From: Thiothrix winogradskyi
Lineage (GTDB): Bacteria; Pseudomonadota; Gammaproteobacteria; Thiotrichales; Thiotrichaceae
NCBI RefSeq assembly: GCF_021650935.1
Contig: NZ_CP091244.1
Coordinates: 3,906,001 to 3,970,000, forward strand
Reading direction: 5' to 3'
Length of the DNA: 64,000 nt
A model generated the notes under the pieces. That model saw only the letters and a program-made list of their open reading frames with translations, ran no database searches and had not been told where the DNA came from. The translations under genes were made by a program, and so were the position numbers. Below are positions 1-8,617 of this stretch, one piece after another. Position 1 is the first letter of the stretch. Each line of letters opens with the position of its first letter.

Positions 1-273
1 CACTGCTGCGTTATATTCCGAATCCAGCAACATGCGTTCATGATTGCCCATAATCGCATGAAACCAATCATGGTTAAGAAACTCAATCACGCGATGCGAC
101 TCCGCGCCACGGTCAATCAAATCCCCTACTGAAAACACCCGATCAGCATCAGGATCAAAATTAAGACGCTGTAACAGCCGCTCTAAGGCTGAAAAGGAGC
201 CATGAACATCACCGACGACGAAATCGCGTCCGCGTGAATTTTTACCGAAAAACTTAAAAGGCGCATAACTCAT
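1..273 (-). CDS. Serine/threonine-type metallophosphoesterase (C-terminus outside window)
   Basis: This is the N-terminal 91 residues of a calcineurin-like phosphoesterase of the bacterial PrpA/PphA/ApaH type. The first three metal-binding motifs are visible in order: GDVHG, GDLIDRG and GNHE. These ligate the dinuclear metal centre that hydrolyses phosphoester bonds in phosphoproteins or dinucleoside polyphosphates. The gene reads leftward and its remainder lies beyond base 1, so the substrate class cannot be settled. The start MSYAPFKFF is preferred because a GGA lies 8 bases upstream; an in-frame ATG six bases earlier (279) is possible but too close to that GGA. Confidence 0.85.
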   Translation of the reverse strand, partial: MSYAPFKFFGKNSRGRDFVVGDVHGSFSALERLLQRLNFDPDADRVFSVGDLIDRGAESHRVIEFLNHDWFHAIMGNHERMLLDSEYNAAV

Positions 274-415
274 GGTCATATTCCAAGAACAACCTAACTA
301 AAGTTAGCCAGTTAGTACAGGGTTTGCTTATCTATTTCGTTGTGACACCCACGCTACCAGCACCCATCCTAAAAAAATCTTAACTCAATTGCTGGTAATA
401 AGAAATAAATTTATC

Positions 416-805
416 TTATCTTTTTTCTAAGTAACTGCTGTTTTTTGCGGAAAAAGCCAGTAGCCCCCATCCCACAATGAAGCTAAGTCCACCTAGGGGA
501 GTTACCAGTGCGAACCCCTTGATTCCTGTTAAAACATACAGATAGAGACTACCAGAGAATAAAACCATGCCTAACAAAAATGCATAACCGGCATAAGCAA
601 CATACTTATTTTTTATAAGTTTATTTAAAATACTAATAAATAATAATGCTAATGAATGGTAAAACTGGTACTCGACACCCGTATGAAAACGTTGCAACAT
701 CTTGGCATCGACTAATTTTTCCAAACCGTGCGCTCCAAATGCCCCCAAGATGACTGCGAGCATTCCTGACACACTGGCGATTAGCAGAAAATGATTCCTT
801 TCCAC
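416..805 (-). CDS. DUF423 family membrane protein (YgdD-like)
   Basis: This 129-residue protein has the DUF423 layout: an N-terminal hydrophobic segment with the conserved ILGAFGAHGLE motif near residues 20-30, followed by three more hydrophobic helices, with no enzymatic motif. Members are small inner-membrane proteins of unknown function, about 120-130 residues long, so this copy is full length. It stands alone between the phosphoesterase and the argG operon. The function is not known. Confidence 0.85.
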   Translation of the reverse strand: MERNHFLLIASVSGMLAVILGAFGAHGLEKLVDAKMLQRFHTGVEYQFYHSLALLFISILNKLIKNKYVAYAGYAFLLGMVLFSGSLYLYVLTGIKGFALVTPLGGLSFIVGWGLLAFSAKNSSYLEKR

Positions 806-819
806 AACGATACGACCTT

Positions 820-927
820 ATGAATACACATGAAAAACGTCAATTGTACCGCGTCATTCTCAGAATCATGGCATGGTTAGGTATTTTATTCCTGATGGGC
901 GTGTTCTTGCGCAGTTGCCTTGCCTAG
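820..927 (+). CDS. Possible 35-residue single-pass membrane protein
   Basis: An ATG-to-TAG frame of 35 residues has a charged N-terminus (MNTHEKRQLYR) followed by one strongly hydrophobic segment (about residues 15-30) and ends in RSCLA. That layout is typical of small single-pass inner-membrane proteins. It runs on the strand opposite to both neighbours and overlaps the 3' end of rsmJ by about 40 bases. No clear Shine-Dalgarno sequence precedes the ATG, which is the main argument against it. Confidence 0.3.
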   Translation: MNTHEKRQLYRVILRIMAWLGILFLMGVFLRSCLA

Positions 928-1587
928 GTAGACATCATAACGCACCGCTTTACCACTGATGACAAAAGCCGGTTTACACCCGTGTAGTTCAGGGGCGTGA
1001 CGCGGGCGCTTAACAACCACTCGCCGCTTGGAACGTTCCTGAGCCAGTGCCAACAGTGCATCACTGTCAGTATCGGCACCCACCACTTCGTGGAAAAAAC
1101 GCATCTCTTTTTGTACCAAAGCGGACTTTTGCCGATCGGGAAACATAGGGTCGAGGTACACTACATCAGGCAATGCCGCTGCGGGAAGCTCCGTTAGCCA
1201 TACGTGCGCATCTGCCAGATGCAAGGTCATACGTGCAGCAATTTCCACTGTTTCCTGATCATCACTTGCCAACGCACGCTGCAAACCGTCAGCCAATAAA
1301 GCATGAACAATCGGGGAACGTTCCAACAAGGTCACGGTGCAACCCAAGGTCGCCAGCACGAAGGATTCGCGCCCTAAACCTGCGGTCGCATCAATCACTT
1401 GCGGGTGTTTGAACTTGTGTAAGCCAATCGCTTTGGCAATGTCCTGCCCCTTTCCACCACCGAACTTGCGGCGGTGTTGGGCTTTGCCTTCCACAAAATC
1501 GACGTACACCGCACCCACTTTGGGGTCGTGGGTGTCGTGCAGTTCCAGTCGTGCAGGCGTTTGCACCAGTTGATAGCGCTCAGGCAT
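886..1587 (-). CDS. rsmJ: 16S rRNA (guanine(1516)-N(2))-methyltransferase RsmJ
   Basis: RsmJ methylates N2 of G1516 in 16S rRNA using S-adenosylmethionine. The 233-residue sequence shows the class I methyltransferase glycine motif VIDATAGLGRES (about residues 65-76), an acidic end of strand 2 (LLERSP) and the substrate-side motif DVVYLDPMFPDR, which is characteristic of RsmJ. The start is the ATG at 1587. Its A is also the last base of the slyX stop codon (TGATG), so the two genes are probably translationally coupled. It is the last gene of the argG-slyX-rsmJ group. Confidence 0.9.
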   Translation of the reverse strand: MPERYQLVQTPARLELHDTHDPKVGAVYVDFVEGKAQHRRKFGGGKGQDIAKAIGLHKFKHPQVIDATAGLGRESFVLATLGCTVTLLERSPIVHALLADGLQRALASDDQETVEIAARMTLHLADAHVWLTELPAAALPDVVYLDPMFPDRQKSALVQKEMRFFHEVVGADTDSDALLALAQERSKRRVVVKRPRHAPELHGCKPAFVISGKAVRYDVYLGKATAQEHAHQE

Positions 1588-1790
1588 CAATAATGCGGGG
1601 GTGGAGTTTCATCGGCTTGACTACCGACAGCAGACGGGGTGATGGATTTAAGCTTCTCATTAAGCCGTTCAATTTCCAGCAACGCCGAGGCTATATCTTT
1701 TTGTTGCAGGTAAAGCTGATGGCTCAAGGTTTCCAGCATTTGCTCCTGTTCCATGAACAGGAGTTCCAGTTTTTCCAAGCGTGCTTCCAT
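1587..1790 (-). CDS. slyX: SlyX family protein
   Basis: This 67-residue protein has the SlyX pattern: heptad-rich coiled coil over residues 1-50 (MEARLEKLELLFMEQEQMLE) and the conserved PPHY C-terminus. SlyX proteins are small coiled-coil proteins of unknown biochemical role, found in many gammaproteobacteria. It starts 6 bases after the argG stop and its own stop overlaps the rsmJ start. Confidence 0.9.
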   Translation of the reverse strand: MEARLEKLELLFMEQEQMLETLSHQLYLQQKDIASALLEIERLNEKLKSITPSAVGSQADETPPPHY

Positions 1791-1796
1791 CAGGAA

Positions 1797-3017
1797 TTAA
1801 CGCCCCGCCATTGCCGCAATTCGCATCCGCAGCGCATTCAGCTTGATGAAGCCTTCCGCGTCTTTTTGGTTGTACGCGCCGCCGTCATCGTCAAACGTGG
1901 CAATGCGTGCATCAAACAAGCTATCGTCGGATTTACGACCGGCAACAGTGACCGCGCCTTTGTACAATTTCATGCGCACTGTGCCATTCACGAAGGCTTG
2001 GGATGCGTCGATCATGGTTTGCATCATTTTGCGCTCAGGACTCCACCAGTAACCGTTGTAAACCAGCTCGGCGTATTTAGGCATCAGGCTGTCTTTCAGG
2101 TGGGCGACTTCGCGGTCGAGGGTGAGGGATTCAATCGCACGGTGCGCAGGCAACAAGATTGTGCCGCCGGGGGTTTCGTAGCAGCCGCGTGATTTCATGC
2201 CGACGTAGCGGTTTTCCACCAAATCCAAACGACCGATACCGTTTGCGCCACCCAGTTTATTTAGGGTTTCGAGGATGGCGGAGGCGGACATTTCCTGACC
2301 GTCTAACGCTACCGCATCACCGCCCTTGAAGGTGATTTCGACGTAGGTAGGCTTGTCTGGCGCAGTTTCCGGGGAAACGCTCCAACGCCACATGTCTTCT
2401 TCCGCTTCAAACCACGGATCTTCCAACGGGCCGCCTTCGTAAGAAATGTGCAGCAGGTTAGCATCCATTGAATACGGGGATTTCTTGCCCGCTTTTTTGA
2501 AATCGACCGGAATATTGTGCTTTTCCGCATACGCCATTAAATCAGCGCGGGAATTCATGTCCCATTCACGCCAAGGGGCAATCACTTTCACGCCCGGTTT
2601 TAGCGCGTATGCACCGAGTTCAAAGCGCACTTGGTCGTTGCCTTTGCCAGTCGCACCGTGCGAAATCGCATCCGCTCCGGTTTCATTAGCGATTTCAATC
2701 AAACGCTTAGCGATTAACGGGCGGGCGATGGATGTGCCCAGCAGGTATTCGCCTTCGTAAATGGTATTGGCGCGGAACATCGGGAACACATAGTCGCGCA
2801 CGAATTCTTCGCGCAGGTCTTCGATGTAAATTTCTTCCGGTTTAATGCCCATTGCCAACGCTTTGGCACGGGCGGGTTCGACTTCTTCGCCTTGACCAAT
2901 ATCAGCGGTGAAGGTGACGATTTCGCACCCGTAATTTTCTTGCAGCCACCGCACGATGATGGAGGTATCCAAGCCGCCGGAGTAGGCTAACACGACTTTG
3001 TTGACAGACTGTGTCAT
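1797..3017 (-). CDS. argG: Argininosuccinate synthase
   Basis: ArgG joins citrulline and aspartate with ATP hydrolysis to AMP, giving argininosuccinate, the penultimate step of arginine synthesis. The 406-residue protein has the N-terminal PP-loop VLAYSGGLDTS (residues 9-19), the citrulline/aspartate-site segment GATGKGNDQVRFE near residue 120 and the family motif SPYSMDANLLHISYEGG. Its length matches the 400-410-residue class. It is the first gene of a three-gene leftward operon with slyX and rsmJ. Confidence 0.97.
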   Translation of the reverse strand: MTQSVNKVVLAYSGGLDTSIIVRWLQENYGCEIVTFTADIGQGEEVEPARAKALAMGIKPEEIYIEDLREEFVRDYVFPMFRANTIYEGEYLLGTSIARPLIAKRLIEIANETGADAISHGATGKGNDQVRFELGAYALKPGVKVIAPWREWDMNSRADLMAYAEKHNIPVDFKKAGKKSPYSMDANLLHISYEGGPLEDPWFEAEEDMWRWSVSPETAPDKPTYVEITFKGGDAVALDGQEMSASAILETLNKLGGANGIGRLDLVENRYVGMKSRGCYETPGGTILLPAHRAIESLTLDREVAHLKDSLMPKYAELVYNGYWWSPERKMMQTMIDASQAFVNGTVRMKLYKGAVTVAGRKSDDSLFDARIATFDDDGGAYNQKDAEGFIKLNALRMRIAAMAGR

Positions 3018-3107
3018 GTATTAAGTGTTCCCGTTGTGGTAATCGAAACCGCGCATTATATGCGCTACACTCACGCCTTGCACTACAAACGAGAGAGAGG
3101 AGAACCT

Positions 3108-4205
3108 ATGGAACGCCGTTCATTCTTCAAGCACGCTGCTGCCAGCACTGTTGCTTTAGCCGCTGTACCTGCCACCCTATTAGCCGACGAAGCAGCCAAA
3201 GCCGCCGCATCCAGCGATTTACCCACCATCAGTTGGCGGTTAACGTCCAGTTTCCCCAAATCACTTGACACCATTTACGGCGCATCCGACGTACTCGCTT
3301 CTGCCCTTTCCAAAATCACTAGCGGTAAATTCACCGTGAAAGTCTTCGCAGCGGGAGAAATCGTCCCCGGCTTGCAAGTGCTGGATGCGATCCAAAACGG
3401 CACGGTCGAAGCCGGTCACACCGCCTCCTACTACTACTTCGGCAAAAACCCCGCCCTCGCCTTCGATTGCGCCGTACCGTTCGGGCTGACTTCACGCCAG
3501 CAAACCGCGTGGATGTTGCACGGCAACGGTATGAAACTGATGCGCGAACTCTTCGCCGAATACAACGTGGTCAACTTCATGGGCGGCAATACTGGCGTAC
3601 AAATGGGCGGCTGGTTCAACAAAGAAATCAACACCGTTAAAGACTTGGAAGGCTTGAAATTCCGCGTCGGTGGTTTCGCTGGTCGCGTCCTTAGCAAACT
3701 CGGTGTAGTGCCGCAGCAATTACCCGGTGGTGACATTTACCCCGCACTGGAAAAAGGCACGATTGACGCTGCCGAATGGGTCGGCCCTTACGATGACGAA
3801 AAGCTCGGTTTCGCCAAAATCGTCAAAAACTACTACACCCCCGGCTGGTGGGAAGCAGGCCCGCAACTCTCCTTCTACGTCAATAAAGAGCAGTGGGAAA
3901 AACTACCGGATGCCTACAAAGCCGCGTGGGAAGCCGCTTGCCAACAAGCTCACAATGACATGCAAGCGAAATACGACGCACTGAACCCACAAGCACTCGC
4001 TAATTTGATGGGTAGCGACGTGAAATTGCGCTCGTTCAGCGACGAGATCATGGAAGCCTGCTTCAAAGCCACGCTGGAAACTTACGACGAAGAATCCAAA
4101 GCCAACCCCAAATTCAAAAAAATCTACGACGACTGGAAAGTGTTCCGCAATAACCAAGCGCAATGGGGAACCTCTAAAAACCCACTGATACCCACACAAA
4201 TGTGA
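3108..4205 (+). pseudogene. dctP: TRAP transporter substrate-binding protein DctP, C-terminus cut by an IS5-family insertion
   Basis: DctP is the periplasmic solute receptor of a TRAP carboxylate transporter. The ATG at 3108 is chosen because GAGGAG lies 7 bases upstream. The N-terminus carries a twin-arginine signal (RRSFFK, then a hydrophobic stretch ending near LLADEA), so export by Tat is likely. The motif AAEWVGPYDDEKLG and the later GWWEAGP segment are typical of the TakP-like subgroup that binds 2-oxo acids; the true ligand is unknown. The frame reads normally to QAQW and then runs 12 codons into the IS before stopping. The lost end, FSVAEQSYAKFAFAKKL, is present on the far side of the element (5440-5494). 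Reconstructed length is 370 residues. Confidence 0.9.
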
Positions 4206-5435
4206 GAAAATGCTCATCTGAGCCACCGCCCCGTTACTAGCCATGCCCAAGAAAAGTGCCATCAAAACCAGTCTGTTTGCCGCCGAAGAGCGTGAACAGA
4301 AACTCGACCGCAAGGGCGACCTGCTGTCCACGCTGAACCAGCACGTCAACTTTGTCGCCTTGGCAGCAGAAATCGACCACATCGCCCCACGCCCAAGTGA
4401 CAAGCGAGGAGGCCGTCCACCCTACCCAACGGAACTGATGGTACGGGTCTTGGTGTTGCAACACCTGTACAACCTGTCGGACGAGGCATTGGAATACCAA
4501 TTGCTTGACCGGCTGTCGTTCCAACGGTTTTGTGGCCTGCGTCATTCCAGCACGATCCCGGATGCCAATACCTTGTGGGTATTCCGTGAACGGATCAGCG
4601 CGGCAGGTGGTGCGGATGCCCTGTTTGATGCCGTCCAACGGCAATTACAACAACACGGTTTTATTGCCCGTGGTGGTCAAATCGTCGATGCCACGCTGGT
4701 GGAAGCCCCTAAACAACATTTCCACAAAGAAGAAAAAGCGCTGTTGGAACAAGCGGCAACACCCGCTGGCTGGACACCTGCCCAACGTCGCCAAAAGGAT
4801 ACGGAAGCAAGCTGGACGAAAAAACACGGCAAAAGCTACCACGGCTACAAACTCAGTATCAGTGCCGATCGGAAATACAAACTCATCCGCAAACGCCACA
4901 TCAGCACCGCCAAAGAGCATGACACCAACCATTTTGAAGCGGTGCTTGACCGAGCCAACACCAGCCGTGACGTATGGGCGGACAAAGGTTATGAAGACCA
5001 ATCCCGTGAACAACGCCTCAACCAAGGTAGCTGGCGGTTACACATCCAGCACAAAGCCAAGAAAGGCAAGCCGCAATCCGACTGCCAGAAACGCCGCAAC
5101 ACCCGCATCGCCAGACCCCGCGCACGGGTTGAGCATGTGTTTGGGTCAATCTGTGCGATGGGTGGCAAAGCCATCCGCAGCATTGGGTTGGCACGGGCAG
5201 TATTCGGCCTCAGCATCAAAGCAACCGTGTATAACCTGCGTCGGCTCTGTTCGCTCAGAGAGGGCGGAGTTGTGCCCATTTGATGGAGAAATTCCCGAAA
5301 AAACAGCAAAAATGCGGAAAAACAACCTGATTGTGGCTTGGTGTGCTAAAAATTGAGATGGGTTGGTGTTTTTTTAACAAAATGCCGATAGGCCAACGCT
5401 AACCGTTGCAATACGCCGGGTTTTTAGAGGTTCCC
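4166..5435 (+). mobile_element. IS5-family insertion sequence, 1270 bp
   Basis: Both ends carry the same 18-bp perfect inverted repeat, GGGAACCTCTAAAAACCC (4166-4183, and its complement at 5418-5435). The element is flanked by a 4-bp target duplication, AATG (4162-4165 and 5436-5439), as expected of the IS5 family. It contains one transposase gene. Removing it and one AATG restores the dctP reading frame exactly. The boundaries are read directly from the sequence. Confidence 0.95.
4243..5283 (+). CDS. IS5-family transposase
   Basis: This 346-residue DDE transposase catalyses cut-and-paste movement of the surrounding element. It shows an N-terminal helical domain (DUF772-like, with RGGRPPYPTELMVRVLVLQ near residue 55) and the three acidic catalytic regions: D in VDATLVEAP, D in WADKGYED and E in RARVEHVFG. 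The frame is uninterrupted, so it may still be active. It starts 77 bases inside the left repeat. Confidence 0.93.
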   Translation: MPKKSAIKTSLFAAEEREQKLDRKGDLLSTLNQHVNFVALAAEIDHIAPRPSDKRGGRPPYPTELMVRVLVLQHLYNLSDEALEYQLLDRLSFQRFCGLRHSSTIPDANTLWVFRERISAAGGADALFDAVQRQLQQHGFIARGGQIVDATLVEAPKQHFHKEEKALLEQAATPAGWTPAQRRQKDTEASWTKKHGKSYHGYKLSISADRKYKLIRKRHISTAKEHDTNHFEAVLDRANTSRDVWADKGYEDQSREQRLNQGSWRLHIQHKAKKGKPQSDCQKRRNTRIARPRARVEHVFGSICAMGGKAIRSIGLARAVFGLSIKATVYNLRRLCSLREGGVVPI

Positions 5436-5494
5436 AATGGTTCAGCGTGGCAGAACAATCCTACGCCAAGTTCGCATTCGCCAAAAAACTCTAA
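5436..5494 (+). pseudogene. 3' remnant of dctP (last 18 codons)
   Basis: Directly after the right end of the IS5-family element, the sequence continues from the AATG target copy as TGG TTC AGC and reads W-FSVAEQSYAKFAFAKKL-stop. This matches the way TakP-like receptors end (a VAE.SY.-type helix). Joined to 3108-4165 it gives a 371-codon frame with no leftover bases. It has no start of its own and is not expected to be translated. Confidence 0.88.
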
Positions 5495-5506
5495 CGTTTA
5501 TTGCAC

Positions 5507-6223
5507 TCAGGCTGGCGGTGACAGTACTGCCAGCAATTGCTCACATTCCCACAATACCCGTTGTGCTGCCGAATGCCAGCCACCTTGTAACAACATCTGT
5601 GGCGTTCCATTCAACAAAATACGTTCTATTTCAGCTAATACCTGATACTGAATTTCTTTGGTTTTTAATGCACCTTGCTTCCATTCATCACCTGTTTGCA
5701 TCAGCAAAATAAGATCAGAAAGTGCCGCCCTACTGGATTCAAAAGACTCATTATTATCAGAGAGTAATAACGGAATCAGCAATAGATGATGATTTTTCAT
5801 TCCCCATAATATGGGTTGCGCTTGTTCATCATCGCGTTCAACCGATTGAATGGTTTCCTCAATAAGTTGAGCGCTTTGCTGCCACTGCTGTGGGTGCATT
5901 ATCGCCAAATTACCGATGGATGACCAAAATAAGGGTTGAGCACGTAACAACAATAAGCGATGAATCGGTAGATTTTCATCCAAGGCATCATCCAAAATGC
6001 GGGCGTACAGATGAACTCTAGCGCAGTGTATTAAAGTTGTTTCAATGTCTTGACCCCACCAGGGTTCTGCCAACCACGCTAACAATAAGGGCGAGTTATC
6101 CGCTAACGCCTGCAAACGCCGACGCGCTAATATGGCACTCGCGCCACTCTGAGTATCCGACATGAGTTTTTCGATGTCGTCACTTAAAGTTTTACGCAAT
6201 ACTTCGCTTACATTCACATTCAT
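5507..6223 (-). CDS. Unknown protein with an isoprenoid-synthase-like DDxxD motif
   Basis: This is a 238-residue, largely helical protein that I cannot assign to a named family. Residues 70-100 (RVHLYARILDDALDEN followed by LLLLRAQPLFW) resemble the helix carrying the first aspartate-rich motif (DDxxD, here D78-D79-x-x-D82) of class I isoprenoid synthases. The usual second metal-binding motif (NSE/DTE or a second DDxxD) is not evident, so catalysis is doubtful. It is the last gene of the leftward GTPase operon, 121 bases after the DUF1036-like gene. It could be a degenerate prenyltransferase fold used for binding, or an unrelated helical protein. Confidence 0.6.
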   Translation of the reverse strand: MNVNVSEVLRKTLSDDIEKLMSDTQSGASAILARRRLQALADNSPLLLAWLAEPWWGQDIETTLIHCARVHLYARILDDALDENLPIHRLLLLRAQPLFWSSIGNLAIMHPQQWQQSAQLIEETIQSVERDDEQAQPILWGMKNHHLLLIPLLLSDNNESFESSRAALSDLILLMQTGDEWKQGALKTKEIQYQVLAEIERILLNGTPQMLLQGGWHSAAQRVLWECEQLLAVLSPPA

Positions 6224-6344
6224 TTAACTTTTTCTTTTAAAAATAGTCGATACTTTACCAACGCTACTTTTATACAATGACTTTGTGCCAGTGGCTATTT
6301 TATTAGGTTTTTCATAACGTTTTTTAATAAAAAACCAATATTCA

Positions 6345-7010
6345 TTACAATGTCAGTCCCCACTGGAAGTTGTCTTCATCTCCAAAATCACATTTTATGA
6401 ATCCTTCTATGGATCCATCTATATATCCATGATGATCATCACCACTCCATGAATAATACCCATCTTCTGACACAGCATAAATATAAAAAAAACTATTTGT
6501 TGAGGGATGTGCATCTCCAAGTATATAAGATTTCTCTTTAGGAGAGTAACGCCACCAGTACAACGTATGCCACATTTCATCTATTCCATAATAAATAACG
6601 GCAACTTTAATAGGTTGGGAGGTTGTATTTTCTATTGTTATTGTTTTATAGTTTACACTATTATCTTCGATAAGCTCGGTCAATTCATTCAGTTCTTGTG
6701 TTAGATTATAATTTTCTAATCTCAATGAATCTATTTCTATTTTTTTTGCGGCTATTGTTGCTTTTTCCCTAGCGGTGGATTCATGTATTTTTTGTTTTAA
6801 ATCAGAGTTTTCTAGTCTCAAGGATGCTAATTTCTTTTCGCCATCGGCTATTATTGATTTTTCATTAAATGCCGACTTATATAGTTTTTGTTTTAGATCA
6901 GCATTTTCTAATTCTAATAAATTTTTTCCTTCCGCAGTAAAAGCGAGTCGCTTTAGATAATCATCCAAAATCAGCTCATCACGTTTTTTTATCAAAAAAT
7001 CAGTATTCAT
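6345..7010 (-). CDS. Adaptor-like N-terminus, coiled coil and DUF1036-like C-terminal domain
   Basis: This 221-residue protein has three parts. Residues 1-30 (DFLIKKRDELILDDYLKRLA) match the N-terminus of four other proteins in this block. Residues 30-115 are a Lys/Glu-rich coiled coil with internally repeated LRLEN-x-DLKQK units. Residues 120-221 look like a DUF1036-type beta domain: ITIENTTSQPIKVAVIYY, an aromatic patch (YWWRYSP), then FYIYAVSEDG. DUF1036 domains are small beta sandwiches of unclear function. No signal peptide or membrane helix is seen. The gene is markedly AT-rich. The DUF1036 assignment rests on pattern similarity only. Confidence 0.65.
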   Translation of the reverse strand: MNTDFLIKKRDELILDDYLKRLAFTAEGKNLLELENADLKQKLYKSAFNEKSIIADGEKKLASLRLENSDLKQKIHESTAREKATIAAKKIEIDSLRLENYNLTQELNELTELIEDNSVNYKTITIENTTSQPIKVAVIYYGIDEMWHTLYWWRYSPKEKSYILGDAHPSTNSFFYIYAVSEDGYYSWSGDDHHGYIDGSIEGFIKCDFGDEDNFQWGLTL

Positions 7011-7158
7011 TGTTTAGTTTTTCTTACTGCCATGCTGCCAATTATTTGACAAAGCTCATTATACCCTTGGCATGGTGCGCTCCATCAAATGCCTACATTT
7101 AGCTCGCTTCCCGCGCTAAGATTTTGTGGCTGAGCCGCCCTGCTTCGCTCAACTTGAC

Positions 7159-8094
7159 CTAGAGGAGGACAAGCCGGAAGCCAATGCTGGAGTTCCGAAT
7201 GTCCGGCGGGTTGCTTCGACGGTTAGCGGAACGCACGTGCCGTGCAACGTTGTACCACGAGCCACCGCGCAACACGCGCAACACGCCGTAAATGCCGCTT
7301 TCAGCACCCTTCGGATTGCTGACAGGAAAAGAAGGATAGCCACCGTACCAATCCTGACACCATTCCCACACATTGCCATGCATTTGATACAAACCCCAAG
7401 CATTGGCTCGAAGCGATTTAACTGACCTAGTTTCCGCACAGTATAAGCCTTCTATACCATTCGCATAGGGATAATTTCCATCGTAATTTACTTCTCCCGG
7501 CGTGATATTCGCACCAAATGCAAACGGGGTATCAGTTCCGGCACGGCAAGCGTATTCCCATTCTGCTTCGGAGGGTAGACGCAACACTCCGCCCAAATCA
7601 GAATTATTCGCACGTTGTAAAAAGACCTGCACATCCTCCCAACTCACACTATCAACTGGATTTTGAAGATTTTGGGAAAAATTGGATGGATTGCTACCCA
7701 TCACCGCCAACCACAAAGCTTGGGTACAAGCAGTATCTGCCATCCAAAATCCTTGTGTCAGGGTCACATCATGCTGGTTTTCATCTATATTACGTCCAAA
7801 TTCTGAGATTGGCGAACCCATTAAAAAGCTCCCCGGTTTTATCCAACGGAAGCGGCTACTCACTCCTCGCAAAACCAATTCTGCATACTCCCCATACTGG
7901 TCTTTTTTAACGCTTTCACGCCATAAAAGTTTATGCTGCATACTTGGAGAATTATGCGGAATTTCTGAAAAAGAATTCTTAGTCAAGTCTTCATTATGAC
8001 GTTCTAGATTAACGGTTTTATCTGCCAATAATCTCAAATAGTTATTAACAACTTTACCATCAACGGAATTACTAAGAAAATTTTCAATTGACAT
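7159..8094 (-). CDS. FGE-sulfatase (C-type-lectin-like) domain protein A, hypervariable C-terminus
   Basis: This 311-residue protein has the formylglycine-generating-enzyme fold: FRWIKPGSFLMGSP (about residue 85), RLPSEAEWEYACRAG, NAWGLYQMHGNVWEWCQDWY and a final RGGSW...IGFRLVLL. The two cysteines that make true FGEs catalytic should lie just after RGGS; here that stretch is WYNVARHVRS, so it is probably a binding domain, not an oxidase. Residues 1-40 carry the adaptor-like module (YLRLLADKTVN). It is a recent duplicate of the gene at 8618-9562. Compared with that copy it has a 9-base tandem duplication (GTGTTGCGC twice) just before RGGSW. AAAGG lies about 9 bases before the start. Confidence 0.85.
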   Translation of the reverse strand: MSIENFLSNSVDGKVVNNYLRLLADKTVNLERHNEDLTKNSFSEIPHNSPSMQHKLLWRESVKKDQYGEYAELVLRGVSSRFRWIKPGSFLMGSPISEFGRNIDENQHDVTLTQGFWMADTACTQALWLAVMGSNPSNFSQNLQNPVDSVSWEDVQVFLQRANNSDLGGVLRLPSEAEWEYACRAGTDTPFAFGANITPGEVNYDGNYPYANGIEGLYCAETRSVKSLRANAWGLYQMHGNVWEWCQDWYGGYPSFPVSNPKGAESGIYGVLRVLRGGSWYNVARHVRSANRRSNPPDIRNSSIGFRLVLL

Positions 8095-8099
8095 ATTAT

Positions 8100-8459
8100 T
8101 TATACCTTTAATTTATTGAGCACCGATTGAACTTGAGTCAGTTGCTGTTGAAGTCCTGCCAATGCTGTTTGTTTTTGTTCAGGTGCTTGTGAGAGTTGCT
8201 GGGTCAAATCATCAACTGTTTGCAAACGCTGAGCTAACATTCTATCAACGTGGTCTTGCCAAATATTAAGATGATGATTAACTAGATCGTTATTTTCGCC
8301 ATGAAATTTCCTCGCACTCTTTCTTAACTCTAGTTTTTTAAACCTTAACACCATGAGTGCATGATCACTGTTTTTTTCTTGCGCAGTGAAGGCAAGCATT
8401 TTGAGGTAGTTACTCAGAATTTGTTCATCACGACTTTTCAGTAAAAAATCATCGCCCAT
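8100..8459 (-). CDS. Small adaptor-like protein, chimera of the shared N-terminus and a GTPase C-terminal tail
   Basis: This is a 119-residue helical protein. Residues 1-30 (DFLLKSRDEQILSNYLKMLA) match the N-terminus of the DUF1036-like protein, and residues 72-119 (AQRLQTVDDLTQQL onward to SVLNKLK) match the last 48 residues of the dynamin-like GTPase at 10776-12962. It therefore looks like a fusion made by recombination during duplication of the region. AGGAG upstream of the ATG supports translation. Its stop lies 5 bases before the start of FGE-like protein A. It might bridge the GTPase and the effector-like proteins; that is inference. Confidence 0.6.
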   Translation of the reverse strand: MGDDFLLKSRDEQILSNYLKMLAFTAQEKNSDHALMVLRFKKLELRKSARKFHGENNDLVNHHLNIWQDHVDRMLAQRLQTVDDLTQQLSQAPEQKQTALAGLQQQLTQVQSVLNKLKV

Positions 8460-8617
8460 TGGTTAATGCTCCTTTTGGAAAAATCACATCGGCAGAGGCG
8501 CTGCCCCTGCACGAGATGCTTCACCAAACGCCAACGTGCGCCTGCGCACGCCTGCATTTAGCTCGCTTCCCACGCTAAGACTTTGCTGCAGAGCCGCCCA
8601 GCTTCGCTCAACTTGAC

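Noticed and set aside
1551..2192. A 213-codon plus-strand frame.
   Set aside because: It lies antisense to argG and slyX, both certain.
4206..5290. First guess that the IS5-family element spans only from just after the dctP stop to the transposase stop.
   Set aside because: The 18-bp perfect inverted repeats and AATG duplications put the borders at 4166 and 5435, inside dctP, so the apparent dctP stop lies within the element.
7126..7425. Plus-strand frames across the variable 3' ends, as possible template or accessory genes.
   Set aside because: They are antisense to the FGE-like genes and carry no ribosome binding site; no template repeat with A at the variable positions was found in the window.
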